From positions 1 through 37,471 of the forward strand of contig JBHEMR010000074.1 in assembly GCA_046262495.1 (NCBI GenBank): a DNA stretch of 37,471 bases. Direction: 5' to 3'. The position numbers and the translations under genes were made by a program. The notes below the pieces were generated by a model that was given only the letters and a program-made list of their open reading frames with translations, was not told the DNA's origin and did no database searches. Source of the stretch: GCA-003244245 sp046262495. Lineage in GTDB: Bacteria; Actinomycetota; Actinomycetes; Mycobacteriales; Pseudonocardiaceae. Positions within the stretch are counted from its first letter, which is position 1, and each line of letters opens with the position of its first letter. Below, piece after piece: positions 8,077-15,563 of the stretch.

Positions 8077-8325
8077 ATGAGTGACATCGTCGATGACAAG
8101 CAACACATCCGCGGCACGCTCGACCTGTCGAACGCTGTGTGGCAGCGCGCGGAAGGCTCGGCGGAGCTGGAGGGACCGCATCTGGAGATCGCGTTCGTAC
8201 AGGACGGCTACGTGGCGATGCGCAGCTCCGAGCACCCGGTAGACGACCAGACGCTGCTCTTCACTCCATCAGAGTGGGAGGCGTTCGTGCTCGGTGCCAA
8301 GGACGGCGAATTCGACGTGATGTGA
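8077..8325 (+). CDS. DUF397 domain protein
   Basis: 82 residues. LDLSNAVWQRAEGS near the N-terminus, the central HLEIAFVQDGYVAMRSSEHP and the end LLFTPSEWEAFVLGAKDGEFDV match the DUF397 pattern, a small protein very common in Actinobacteria. DUF397 genes usually pair with an XRE-type HTH regulator gene; none is here, so this copy is orphaned. The domain is in frame with the upstream DUF427 remnant. I place the start at ATG 8077 because the homology begins after it, but no ribosome-binding site is evident and expression is doubtful. Confidence 0.65.
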   Translation: MSDIVDDKQHIRGTLDLSNAVWQRAEGSAELEGPHLEIAFVQDGYVAMRSSEHPVDDQTLLFTPSEWEAFVLGAKDGEFDVM

Positions 8326-8358
8326 CACCGCAGCCTCACTCGCAGGGTGGGGATCTCG

Positions 8359-9408
8359 CTATAGGCCGGCGCGCTCGACCCGCTGGCTTGACGAGACGAG
8401 AGCGGCGAGCCGATCACCTATGGCGTGGGTACCGCCCGGGTGGGTGTGATCCCGAGTGGCGAGGTCGAAGGCGACCGCTGCTTCCACCCGGCGGGACGGC
8501 TCGTCCAACCCCAGGTGGGCGAGCATCAGACCGATCGACAGCACGGCAGCCGTCGGGTCCGCGATGCCCTGGCCGGCGATGTCCGGCGCCGAACCGTGTA
8601 CCGGCTCGAACATGCTGGGGTTGCGGCGAGCCACGTCTAGGTTGCCGCTGGCGGCCAACCCGATGCCACCGGTGACCGCCGCCGCGAGATCGGTGAGGAT
8701 ATCGCCGAACAGGTTGTCGGTGACGATCACGTCGAACCGGCCGGGGTCGGTAACCAGGTGGATGGTGGCGGCGTCGACGTGCTGGTAGGCCACCGTCACC
8801 TCGGGATGCTGCAGCGACACCTCCTCCACGATTCTGGACCACAGCGATCCGGCGTGGCAGAGCACGTTGGTCTTGTGTACCAGCGTCAGATGTCTCCGCG
8901 GGCGCGCCGCGGCCCGCGTGAACGCATCGCGCACGACGCGCTCCACACCGAAGGCGGTGTTCAGGCTGACCTCGGTGGCGATCTCGTGCGGAGTGTCCTT
9001 GCGCAGCAACCCACCGTTGCCGACATAGGGTCCCTCAGTGCCCTCCCGGACCACGATCATGTCGATGCTTCCAGGGTCGGCGAGCGGGCTGCGCACCCCG
9101 GGATACAGCCGCGCCGGTCGCAGGTTCACGTGGTGGTCCAGTTCGAAACGCAACCGCAGCAGCAACCCGCGCTCCAGGATTCCGCTCGGCACGGAAGGAT
9201 CCCCCACCGCGCCGAGCAGGATCGCGTCGTGCTGGCGCAGCTCGTTGAGTACCGACTCGGGAAGCAGTTCGCCGGAGGAGTGCCAGCGCGCGGCGCCGAG
9301 ATCGTAGGGCGTGGTCTCGGCATCGGGGGCGACCTCGTTCAGTACCTTGAGCGCCTCACCGATCACCTCTGGACCAATCCCGTCGCCGGGGATCACCGCA
9401 AGCCGCAT
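8359..9408 (-). CDS. leuB: 3-isopropylmalate dehydrogenase
   Basis: 349 residues. NAD-dependent oxidative decarboxylation of 3-isopropylmalate in leucine synthesis; in citramalate users it also acts on 3-methylmalate on the way to isoleucine. The start IPGDGIGPEV is the N-terminal signature. RLRFELDHHVNLRP carries substrate-binding arginines, VREGTEGPYVG and LVHKTNVLCHAG carry the catalytic Tyr and Lys, and DNLFGDILTDLAAAVTGGIGLAASGN is the metal-binding signature. FEPVHGSAPDIAGQGIADPTA is the NAD-binding loop. The length matches the short actinobacterial LeuB. It lies downstream of serA with a 130-bp gap, and upstream of the accessory patch that separates it from cimA. Confidence 0.97.
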   Translation of the reverse strand: MRLAVIPGDGIGPEVIGEALKVLNEVAPDAETTPYDLGAARWHSSGELLPESVLNELRQHDAILLGAVGDPSVPSGILERGLLLRLRFELDHHVNLRPARLYPGVRSPLADPGSIDMIVVREGTEGPYVGNGGLLRKDTPHEIATEVSLNTAFGVERVVRDAFTRAAARPRRHLTLVHKTNVLCHAGSLWSRIVEEVSLQHPEVTVAYQHVDAATIHLVTDPGRFDVIVTDNLFGDILTDLAAAVTGGIGLAASGNLDVARRNPSMFEPVHGSAPDIAGQGIADPTAAVLSIGLMLAHLGLDEPSRRVEAAVAFDLATRDHTHPGGTHAIGDRLAALVSSSQRVERAGL

Positions 9409-9538
9409 GAGCCACCTCCCGTGCCCGGGCCTCCACCATGGGACCCTCCGCAGCGGGCAGATTACCCGCAGCTACCTACCACACCGCACGGCAGGTAACC
9501 CGAATAGGGGACCCCAGAGGGGTAGTCCTGTTCCGCGG

Positions 9539-11137
9539 TCAGCCGAAGGTGACGGAGCGGACCGTGCGGGCGCCCACCGATGATCCGATCGCGGCCAGCA
9601 CTTGACCGGAAACTGGCCGGTCCACCCGTAGCACCATGATCGCCTCGGTGCCCGCGGTCGTCTGGCTGATCTGGGCCGCCTCGATGTTGACACCCACCTC
9701 GCCCAGCAAACTGCCGACGGTGCCCATCACGCCGGGGCGGTCCGGGTATTCCATGAAGATGGCCTGGCCCTCGGCGCGCAAGTCGAAATGCCGGCCATCG
9801 ATCTCGACCAGCTTCTGCACCTGCGCCGGACCGGACAGCGTTCCCGAGACCGAGTGCACCGCGCCATCGGCGAAGATGCCCCGCACGCTCACCACACTAC
9901 GGTGGCTCGGACTCTCCGGGGCGGTGACCACGGCGACGGTCACCCCGCGCTCCTGGGCCAGCCGCGGCGCGTTGACGAAGGTGACCTGCTCGTCGACGAC
10001 ACCAGCGAAAACCCCGCGCAACGCGGCGAGCCGCAGCACGGAGACCTCCTCGGCGGCGAGCTCACCGCGCACATCGACGGTCACCGACGCGGGCGAGCCG
10101 CCGGCCAGTGCGGCCAGCACGGTGCCCAGTTTCTGGGTCAGCGGCAGCCACGGCCGTACCTCTTCGCCCACCACCCCACCACTGATCACGTTCACCGCGT
10201 CGGCAACGAACTCGCCGCGCAGCGCTCGCAGCACACTGCGCGCGACGTCGGTACCGGCCCGGTCCTGCGCCTCAGCGGTCGAGGCGCCCAGGTGCGGGGT
10301 AACGACCACCTGGGGCAGCTCGAACAACGGGCTCGCCGTGCACGGCTCGGTGGCGAAGACGTCGATTCCCGCGCCGCCGACCTGGCCACCGCGCACCGCA
10401 TCGGCCAGCGCCTGCTCGTCGACCAGCCCACCGCGCGCGGCATTGACGATCAGCACACCTGGTTTGGACTTGGCGAGCTGGTCGGCGCCGATCAACCCGA
10501 GCGTCTCGGGGGTCTTGGGCAGGTGGATCGAGATCGCGTCGGCCCGCGACAGCAGCTCGTCGAGGTCAACCAGCTCGATACCCAGCTGGGCGGCCCGCGC
10601 CGGGGACACATACGGGTCGTAGGCGATCAGCTCGGTACCGAAGGCGGCCAGCCGCTGCGCGACCAGCTGGCCGATCTTGCCCAGGCCCACCACCCCGACG
10701 GTCTTGCCGGACAGCTCCACGCCGCTGAACGAGCTGCGCTTCCACTGCCCACTACGCAGGCTGGCGTCGGCTCCCGGGATGCGCCGGGCCACCGCCAGCA
10801 ACAACGCGATGGCGTGTTCGGCGGCCGAGACGATGTTCGACGTGGGCGCGTTGACCACCATCACCCCGCGCTCGGTGGCCGCCGGTACGTCGACGTTGTC
10901 CAGACCAACGCCGGCCCTGGCGACGACTTTGAGCTGCGGGGCGTGCCCGAGCGCCTCGGCATCCACCCGGGTGGCCGAGCGCACCAGTAGCGCCTCGGCA
11001 CCGGTCAGCGCGTCGAACAGGGCCTTGCGGTCGGTGCCGTCGACGTGGCGGACGTCGAACTCGTCTCCGAAGACGTCCAGCACTGACGGTGCGAGCTTCT
11101 CCGCGATCAAAACGATAGGTCGGGTCACGACCGCCAA
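9539..11137 (-). CDS. serA: D-3-phosphoglycerate dehydrogenase
   Basis: 532 residues. First step of serine synthesis (3-phosphoglycerate to 3-phosphohydroxypyruvate). The Rossmann motif is VGVVGLGKIGQLVAQRL. The catalytic Arg lies in NAARGGLVDEQAL and the catalytic His in VVTPHLGAST. A middle allosteric-substrate-binding domain (about residues 320-450) and a C-terminal ACT domain (IFMEYPDRPGVMGTVGSLLGEVGVNIEAAQISQT) make it the long type I form known from M. tuberculosis, where ACT binds serine. The start is uncertain: TTG 11137 lies two bases after the ilvC stop, and GTG 11128 is three codons in. Close spacing implies co-transcription with ilvC. Confidence 0.96.
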   Translation of the reverse strand: MAVVTRPIVLIAEKLAPSVLDVFGDEFDVRHVDGTDRKALFDALTGAEALLVRSATRVDAEALGHAPQLKVVARAGVGLDNVDVPAATERGVMVVNAPTSNIVSAAEHAIALLLAVARRIPGADASLRSGQWKRSSFSGVELSGKTVGVVGLGKIGQLVAQRLAAFGTELIAYDPYVSPARAAQLGIELVDLDELLSRADAISIHLPKTPETLGLIGADQLAKSKPGVLIVNAARGGLVDEQALADAVRGGQVGGAGIDVFATEPCTASPLFELPQVVVTPHLGASTAEAQDRAGTDVARSVLRALRGEFVADAVNVISGGVVGEEVRPWLPLTQKLGTVLAALAGGSPASVTVDVRGELAAEEVSVLRLAALRGVFAGVVDEQVTFVNAPRLAQERGVTVAVVTAPESPSHRSVVSVRGIFADGAVHSVSGTLSGPAQVQKLVEIDGRHFDLRAEGQAIFMEYPDRPGVMGTVGSLLGEVGVNIEAAQISQTTAGTEAIMVLRVDRPVSGQVLAAIGSSVGARTVRSVTFG

Positions 11138-11139
11138 GT

Positions 11140-12153
11140 CTAGGCGGTGCCGGTGAGCGGGCGGTCTATCCAGGACATCAGCCCGCGCAGCCGAGCGCCG
11201 ACCTGCTCGACGGGGTGACGCTCGCCTTCAGCGCGCAGCTTGGTGAAGTTCGGCCGCCCGTTGTCGTCCTCGGTCACCCACTCCTGGGCGAAGCTGCCGT
11301 CCTGGATCTCGGTAAGGATCCGGCGCATCTCGTCCTTGACCTCCGGTGTGATGATCCGCGGTCCGCGGGTGAGATCCCCGTATTCGGCGGTGTCGGAGAT
11401 CGAGTAGCGCATCCGGGAGATCCCACCCTCATACATCAGATCGACGATGAGCTTGACCTCATGCAAGCATTCGAAATAAGCCACCTCGGGCGCGTACCCG
11501 GCCTCGGTGAGCACCTCGAACCCGGCCTGGACCAGTGCGGTGACCCCACCGCAGAGCACTGCCTGCTCACCGAAGAGATCGGTCTCGGTCTCCTCGGTGA
11601 ACGTGGTCTTGATCACTCCAGCCCGAGTACCACCGATTGCCTTGGCATACGACAGCGCCAGCGCCTGGGCCCCACCGGTGGGATCTTGCTCGACCGCGAT
11701 AAGGCAGGGCACGCCCTTGCCGTCGACGAACTGCCGGCGCACCAGGTGCCCGGGACCCTTGGGTGCCACCATCGCCACGTCCACGTCGGACGGCGGCCGG
11801 ATCAGGTCATAACGGATATTGAAGCCGTGGCCGAACAGCAGCGCGTCACCCGAGTGCAGGTTCGGCGCGATATCGGCAGCGTAGATGGCGCGCTGCTTGG
11901 TGTCCGGCGCGAGGATCATGATCACATCGGCTTCTGCCGACGCCTGCGCCGGCGTCACCACCGCCAAGCCCTCGTCGGTCGCCTTCGGACGCGACTTCGA
12001 CTCCTCGGGCAAGCCGACCCGGACGTCGACCCCGGAATCGCGCAGGCTCAGCGCGTGCGCGTGTCCCTGGCTGCCGTACCCGATCACCGCAACCTTGCGC
12101 CCCGCGATGATCGCCAAGTCAGCATCCCCGTCATAAAAAACCTCAACACTCAT
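11140..12153 (-). CDS. ilvC: Ketol-acid reductoisomerase
   Basis: 337 residues, class I. The enzyme converts acetolactate and acetohydroxybutyrate to the dihydroxy acids using NADPH and Mg2+. The N-terminal Rossmann motif is KVAVIGYGSQGHAHALSLRDSG, and VAMVAPKGPGHLVRR is the second conserved block. ETDLFGEQAVLCGG and AYFECLHEVKLIVDLMYEGG carry the metal ligands, and the C-terminal knotted helical domain ends near SWIDRPL. ATG 12153 has AGGAG upstream; the longer open frame to 12231 has no support. The 101-bp gap to ilvN holds two copies of a 16-bp dyad, so ilvC may have its own regulated promoter. Confidence 0.97.
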   Translation of the reverse strand: MSVEVFYDGDADLAIIAGRKVAVIGYGSQGHAHALSLRDSGVDVRVGLPEESKSRPKATDEGLAVVTPAQASAEADVIMILAPDTKQRAIYAADIAPNLHSGDALLFGHGFNIRYDLIRPPSDVDVAMVAPKGPGHLVRRQFVDGKGVPCLIAVEQDPTGGAQALALSYAKAIGGTRAGVIKTTFTEETETDLFGEQAVLCGGVTALVQAGFEVLTEAGYAPEVAYFECLHEVKLIVDLMYEGGISRMRYSISDTAEYGDLTRGPRIITPEVKDEMRRILTEIQDGSFAQEWVTEDDNGRPNFTKLRAEGERHPVEQVGARLRGLMSWIDRPLTGTA

Positions 12154-12178
12154 CGATCGCTCCTGATCTGGCTCTGTC

Positions 12179-12240
12179 GCGTTCTGGATGCAAAACGCGC
12201 TTATCTGGGGCCGGATAGCAACGTTCTGCATCCAGAACGC
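12179..12240. promoter_or_regulatory. Twin dyad operators upstream of ilvC
   Basis: GTTCTGGATGCAAAAC at 12181-12196 and GTTCTGCATCCAGAAC at 12223-12238 are each near-perfect 6-4-6 dyads. They are near-identical in opposite orientation (15 of 16). With flanking bases they form 14-bp perfect inverted arms (12179-12192 and 12227-12240). Dyad centres are 42 bp apart, exactly four helical turns. They fill most of the ilvN-ilvC gap and lie 28-87 bp upstream of the ilvC ATG. A homodimeric regulator binding both sites is the natural reading; a stem-loop in the read-through transcript is the alternative. Confidence 0.6.
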
Positions 12241-12254
12241 GGCAACTGTGGGAT

Positions 12255-12752
12255 TTAGCGGGCGGTGATCGAGCGGGGGCCGCGGGCCATGGCGACCATG
12301 CCGGACTGGGCCATTTCGCGGATGCCGAAGGGCTCGAGCATCCGCAACAGCGCCTCGATCTTGTCCGCGGTGCCGGTGGCCTCGATAGTCAGCGCCTCCG
12401 GGGAGACGTCGACGACTTTGGCCCGAAACAGCGTGACCGTCTCGAGCACCTGCGAGCGCACCGTGGTGTCAGCCCGGACCTTCACCAGCAACAGCTCCCG
12501 CTGCACCGCCATCGCCGGCTCGAGCTCAACGATCTTGATGACGTTGATCAGCTTGTTGAGTTGCTTGGTGACCTGCTCCAGGGGCAGCTCGTCGACGGCG
12601 ACCACGATCGTCATTCGGGACATATCGGGATTTTCGGTGGGGCCGACCGCCAATGAGTGGATATTGAAGCCGCGACGGCTGAACAGTCCGGCCACCCGAG
12701 CCAGGACGCCCGGCTTGTTTTCCACCAGTACCGACATGGTGTGTTCGGTCAT
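12255..12752 (-). CDS. ilvN: Acetolactate synthase regulatory subunit
   Basis: 165 residues. The small subunit activates IlvB and confers valine feedback. An N-terminal ACT domain (TMSVLVENKPGVLARVAGLFSRRGFNIHSLAVGPTE) contains the valine-binding loop. It is followed by the IlvN C-terminal domain (RELLLVKVRAD...ALTIEATGTADKIEALLRMLEPFGIREMAQSG). ATG 12752 overlaps the ilvB stop by four bases (ATGA), implying translational coupling and 1:1 production. The open frame to 12836 lies within ilvB and is not used. Confidence 0.97.
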   Translation of the reverse strand: MTEHTMSVLVENKPGVLARVAGLFSRRGFNIHSLAVGPTENPDMSRMTIVVAVDELPLEQVTKQLNKLINVIKIVELEPAMAVQRELLLVKVRADTTVRSQVLETVTLFRAKVVDVSPEALTIEATGTADKIEALLRMLEPFGIREMAQSGMVAMARGPRSITAR

Positions 12753-14575
12753 GACCCGTCCTCGTCGAACAGCGGGCGAATGTCTCGTGCCGACATGATG
12801 TGGCTGTTTCCGGTGCCAGCCGCCACCATTGGCCACACCTGCGCGTCCTTTCCCACTACGAAATCGATCACGACCGGTTGATCGTCGATCTCCATTGCCT
12901 GGGCGATGACCTTATCCACGTCCGCCTCGGCCTCGCAGCGCAGGCCCACGCAACCCAATGCCTCGCCAAGCTTCACGAAATCTGGAATACGGGAATGGGT
13001 CCCCAGATCAGTCTGCGAGTAGCGCTCGGAGTAGAACAGGGTCTGCCACTGCCGGACCATGCCGAGACTGCCGTTGTTGATCACCGCGACTTTAATCGGG
13101 ATGTTTTCGATGGCGCAGGTCGCCAGCTCCTGATTGGTCATCTGGAAGCTGCCGTCGCCGTCGATGGCCCAGACCGCGACGTCCGGCCTGCCCAGCTTGG
13201 CGCCCATCGCCGCGGGCACCGCGAAACCCATCGTGCCCAGGCCGCCGGAGTTTATCCAGCTACCCGGCTTCTCGTATTTGATGAACTGCGCAGCCCACAT
13301 CTGGTGCTGGCCCACTCCCGCGGTGTAAATCGCGTCTGGGCCGACGAGTGCGCCGATCCGTTCGATCACGAGCTGCGGCGAAAGCATCCCGTCGGTCGGT
13401 CGGTCATAACCCAACGGAAACGTCTGTTGCCAGTTGTGCAGCTGGCGCCACCACGGCGCCAGATCCGGCCGACCGGACTCGAACTCGGCCGCCACCGCGA
13501 TGATCAGCTCACTGATCACCTCCGCGCAGTCCCCGACGATGGGCACGTCCGCCCGCCGATTCTTGGAGATCTCTGCGGGGTCGATGTCGGCATGCACGAC
13601 AGCGGCGTCCGGCGCGAAGGAGGCCAGCTGCCCGGTGACCCGGTCATCAAACCGGGCACCCAGCGTGATCAGCAGGTCGGAGCGCTGCATCGCGGCGACC
13701 GCGGCAACCGTGCCGTGCATACCGGGCATTCCCACGTGCTGTGGATGGGAATCCGGGAAGGCGCCCCGGGCCATCAGCGTGGTCACCACGGGTGCTCCGG
13801 TGAGCTCGGCCAACTCTCGCAGCGCTGCGGTGGCCCGCGCTTTGATCACGCCGCCGCCGACGTAGAGCACCGGGCGGCGAGCGGCAGCGATCAGCCGAGC
13901 GGCCTCCCGGATCTGTTTGCCATGCGGCCGGGTGGTCGGCCGGTACCCGGGAAGCTGCAGCTCCGGTGGCCACACGAAGGAGGTCAGCTCCTGCAGCACG
14001 TCCTTGGGAATGTCGACCAGCACCGGGCCGGGGCGGCCGGTGGAGGCCAGGTGGAAGGCCTCCGCGATTGCCCTCGGGATCTCCGCGGGGTCCTTGACCA
14101 GCATGTTGTGCTTGGTGATCGGCATCGTGATGCCGGTGATGTCCGCCTCCTGGAAGGCGTCCGTACCGATCAGCGCCCTGGTCTGCTGACCGGTGATCGC
14201 GACCACCGGCACCGAGTCCATATGGGCGTCGGCCAGCGGCGTGACGAGGTTCGTCGCACCCGGACCCGATGTCGCCATGCACACCCCGACCCGCCCGGTA
14301 GCCTGCGCGTACCCGGTAGCGGCGTGCCCCGCTCCCTGCTCGTGGCGGACCAGCACGTGGCGGACCCTCGTGGAGTCCAGCAGCGGGTCGTACGCCGGCA
14401 GGATCGTGCCGCCAGGGATCCCGAACACTGCCTCGCACCCGAGGGCTTCGAGAGAACGCACCAGGGCCTGTGCCCCCGTGATCCGTACGGGTGCGCCTAC
14501 TGGTGGGGCCGGTTTGGGCAGTTGCGTGGGGCTGTACATGTCTCTGGGCATGTCATTGGGCGTCACAGTCGTCAT
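12749..14575 (-). CDS. ilvB: Acetolactate synthase catalytic subunit
   Basis: 608 residues. A thiamine diphosphate enzyme that makes acetolactate from two pyruvates (valine, leucine) or acetohydroxybutyrate from pyruvate and 2-ketobutyrate (isoleucine). The catalytic Glu lies in VRHEQGAGHAATGYA, with SGPGATNLVTPLADA following. The FAD-binding middle domain has VGMPGMHGT and LGARFDDRVTG. The ThDP motif runs from GDGSFQMTNQEL to VINNGSLGMVRQW. ATG 14575 has AGGACC upstream and the first 30 residues are a variable actinobacterial extension. Expression is probably attenuated by the leader at 14636-14738. Confidence 0.97.
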   Translation of the reverse strand: MTTVTPNDMPRDMYSPTQLPKPAPPVGAPVRITGAQALVRSLEALGCEAVFGIPGGTILPAYDPLLDSTRVRHVLVRHEQGAGHAATGYAQATGRVGVCMATSGPGATNLVTPLADAHMDSVPVVAITGQQTRALIGTDAFQEADITGITMPITKHNMLVKDPAEIPRAIAEAFHLASTGRPGPVLVDIPKDVLQELTSFVWPPELQLPGYRPTTRPHGKQIREAARLIAAARRPVLYVGGGVIKARATAALRELAELTGAPVVTTLMARGAFPDSHPQHVGMPGMHGTVAAVAAMQRSDLLITLGARFDDRVTGQLASFAPDAAVVHADIDPAEISKNRRADVPIVGDCAEVISELIIAVAAEFESGRPDLAPWWRQLHNWQQTFPLGYDRPTDGMLSPQLVIERIGALVGPDAIYTAGVGQHQMWAAQFIKYEKPGSWINSGGLGTMGFAVPAAMGAKLGRPDVAVWAIDGDGSFQMTNQELATCAIENIPIKVAVINNGSLGMVRQWQTLFYSERYSQTDLGTHSRIPDFVKLGEALGCVGLRCEAEADVDKVIAQAMEIDDQPVVIDFVVGKDAQVWPMVAAGTGNSHIMSARDIRPLFDEDGS

Positions 14576-14635
14576 GGTCCTGCCTTAATTCATCGTTCGC
14601 TCGGCCTTGTCATCACGTCATCCAAAGCATCAAAA

Positions 14636-14671
14636 AACCCTCGCCGCCCGGGTCGGGCTGAAGCGAGGGTT
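14636..14671 (-). terminator. Intrinsic terminator (attenuator) upstream of ilvB
   Basis: On the minus strand AACCCTCGC / GCGAGGGTT forms a 9-bp stem around an 18-base GC-rich loop and continues into a run of six T. It lies 60 bp upstream of the ilvB start and 22 bp after the leader-peptide stop, directly after the GC hairpin at 14672-14707. The stem ends in the same GAGGGT-T-run sequence as the cimA attenuator. Confidence 0.88.
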
Positions 14672-14707
14672 GGCGCGTCGACGTCTGGATTCTTCAGACG
14701 ACGCGCC
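14672..14707 (-). promoter_or_regulatory. Hairpin over the ilvB leader-peptide stop codon
   Basis: GGCGCGTCG / CGACGCGCC arms (9 bp) with an inner TCTG/CAGA extension across a three-base bulge. The leader-peptide end (codons Arg-Val-Val) and its TGA are in the upstream arm. The core GCGCGTCG is shared with the equivalent hairpin upstream of cimA. Confidence 0.7.
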
Positions 14708-14738
14708 TCTGACGTACAAGGACGGTAAAAGTCAGCAC
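14694..14738 (-). CDS. Val/Leu-rich leader peptide of ilvB
   Basis: Fourteen codons from GTG 14738 reading MLTFTVLVRQRRVV and TGA; six of 14 residues are Val or Leu. A promoter-like -35/-10 pair ends seven bases before the GTG, so the message would begin at or next to the start codon (leaderless). The ORF ends in the hairpin at 14672-14707, followed by the terminator. Ribosome stalling when charged Val-tRNA or Leu-tRNA is low would relieve termination and raise ilvBN expression. Role inferred from architecture; attenuation of branched-chain genes has been proposed for other Actinobacteria. Confidence 0.8.
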   Translation of the reverse strand: MLTFTVLVRQRRVV

Positions 14739-14745
14739 GTCGCCG

Positions 14746-14775
14746 ACGGTAACGGGCTCGCCCGGGCACCGTCAA
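14746..14775 (-). promoter_or_regulatory. Promoter of the ilvB leader transcript
   Basis: On the minus strand TTGACG (14770-14775), an 18-bp spacer and TACCGT (14746-14751) form a reasonable sigma-70-type promoter. Seven bases separate the -10 from the leader GTG, so transcription should start at or next to the start codon. Confidence 0.65.
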
Positions 14776-14848
14776 CCTCACGAGAGGGCCTCCCGGATGC
14801 TGAGAGTTCGAGCGAGGCTGATGCACCCGCCCGAGCTCAGGACACAGC

Positions 14849-15232
14849 TCAGGTGGGCAGCAGGGAAACGCCGTTGGCATGTTGGGCTAGTCGAGCAAGG
14901 TCAATCGGATTGACCGTGATCACCAGTGCTTCGAGCAACTCCGCGGTGGCCACCACAATGGCATCAACGGCGGAACCCGCACGCGCCCGGCAACGAAACT
15001 GCGCCGCACGACAGGCCAGCGGTTCATCCAGCGCCTGAACCAGGGACAGTCCGACCGTGCGGTTCGCCAGCGCATCCCGCACCCGGTTGCCGGTCAGCGA
15101 ATCGACGAGCACGGCTGTGGACACGATCGGTGGCCACAGACCGCGCTGGCGCAGCGCGGCGATCCGCGCGGCCGTCTGTCGGTCCCGACGGCCCAGCGCG
15201 GTGATGGCGCCTGAGTCGAGGACCAAGTTCAC
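14849..15232 (-). CDS. PIN-domain toxin (VapC-type)
   Basis: 127 residues. PIN-fold ribonuclease toxin partnered with the antitoxin encoded just upstream. It begins NLVLDSGAI with the first acidic residue Asp6. AVLVDSLTG places Asp44 where VapC proteins usually have Glu, SAVDAIVVATAELL gives the third acid (Asp90), and the final motif reads VITVNPIDL with Asn108 where Asp is usual and Asp111 retained. The acidic set is thus slightly altered but the fold looks intact. The frame is open far upstream (to 16024), but that part is antisense to other genes. GTG 15232 fits the fold and follows a GGTGAG. It lies upstream of the ilvB promoter on the same strand. Confidence 0.82.
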   Translation of the reverse strand: MNLVLDSGAITALGRRDRQTAARIAALRQRGLWPPIVSTAVLVDSLTGNRVRDALANRTVGLSLVQALDEPLACRAAQFRCRARAGSAVDAIVVATAELLEALVITVNPIDLARLAQHANGVSLLPT

Positions 15233-15278
15233 CTGTGTCGTCTCACCTTCAGCTGAGCCGTCTTCATTTAAGCCATTT

Positions 15279-15530
15279 TCAGCTGGGCCGTCGCGCAGGA
15301 GGAACGGTGGCGGCATCGATCCAAGCATCCGCCGCCGCCAGCTCATCAGCCGTGGGCGGCCCACCGAGTTCCACGGCGAGCTCAGCCAGATACCGGTCCG
15401 CTGCAGCGGCCAACTCCCGCCGGCGAAGCTCAACTCGCACGGCCTGCTGGCTAAGCTCCGAGATCGGCAGCTCCAGCTCCTTGACGGCCTGGTGGAGATC
15501 GTCTGGCAGATAAATCTGAATCCGGGGCAT
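15279..15530 (-). CDS. VapB-type antitoxin
   Basis: 83 residues. A ribbon-helix-helix start (MPRIQIYLPDDLHQAVKELELPISELSQQAVRVELRRRE) is followed by an acidic, Ala-rich C-terminal tail that would wrap the toxin. It lies 46 bp upstream of the PIN-domain gene on the same strand, the usual antitoxin-first order. A -10-like TACACT (15537-15542) ends six bases before the ATG, suggesting a leaderless message; such antitoxins normally repress their own promoter. The divergent PH-domain gene starts 33 bp away. Confidence 0.8.
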   Translation of the reverse strand: MPRIQIYLPDDLHQAVKELELPISELSQQAVRVELRRRELAAAADRYLAELAVELGGPPTADELAAADAWIDAATVPPARRPS

Positions 15531-15563
15531 GCGCCTAGTGTACGCCTATGATTGCCTGAGAGT

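Noticed and set aside
9788..12258. Long plus-strand frames across serA and ilvC
   Set aside because: Both are antisense to well-conserved enzymes and rich in His, Arg, Gly and Asp in the pattern typical of mirror frames.
12800..14728. A 642-codon plus-strand open frame across ilvB
   Set aside because: It is antisense to a clear acetolactate synthase gene; long mirror frames arise from GC-rich third positions, and the translation has no recognisable domain.
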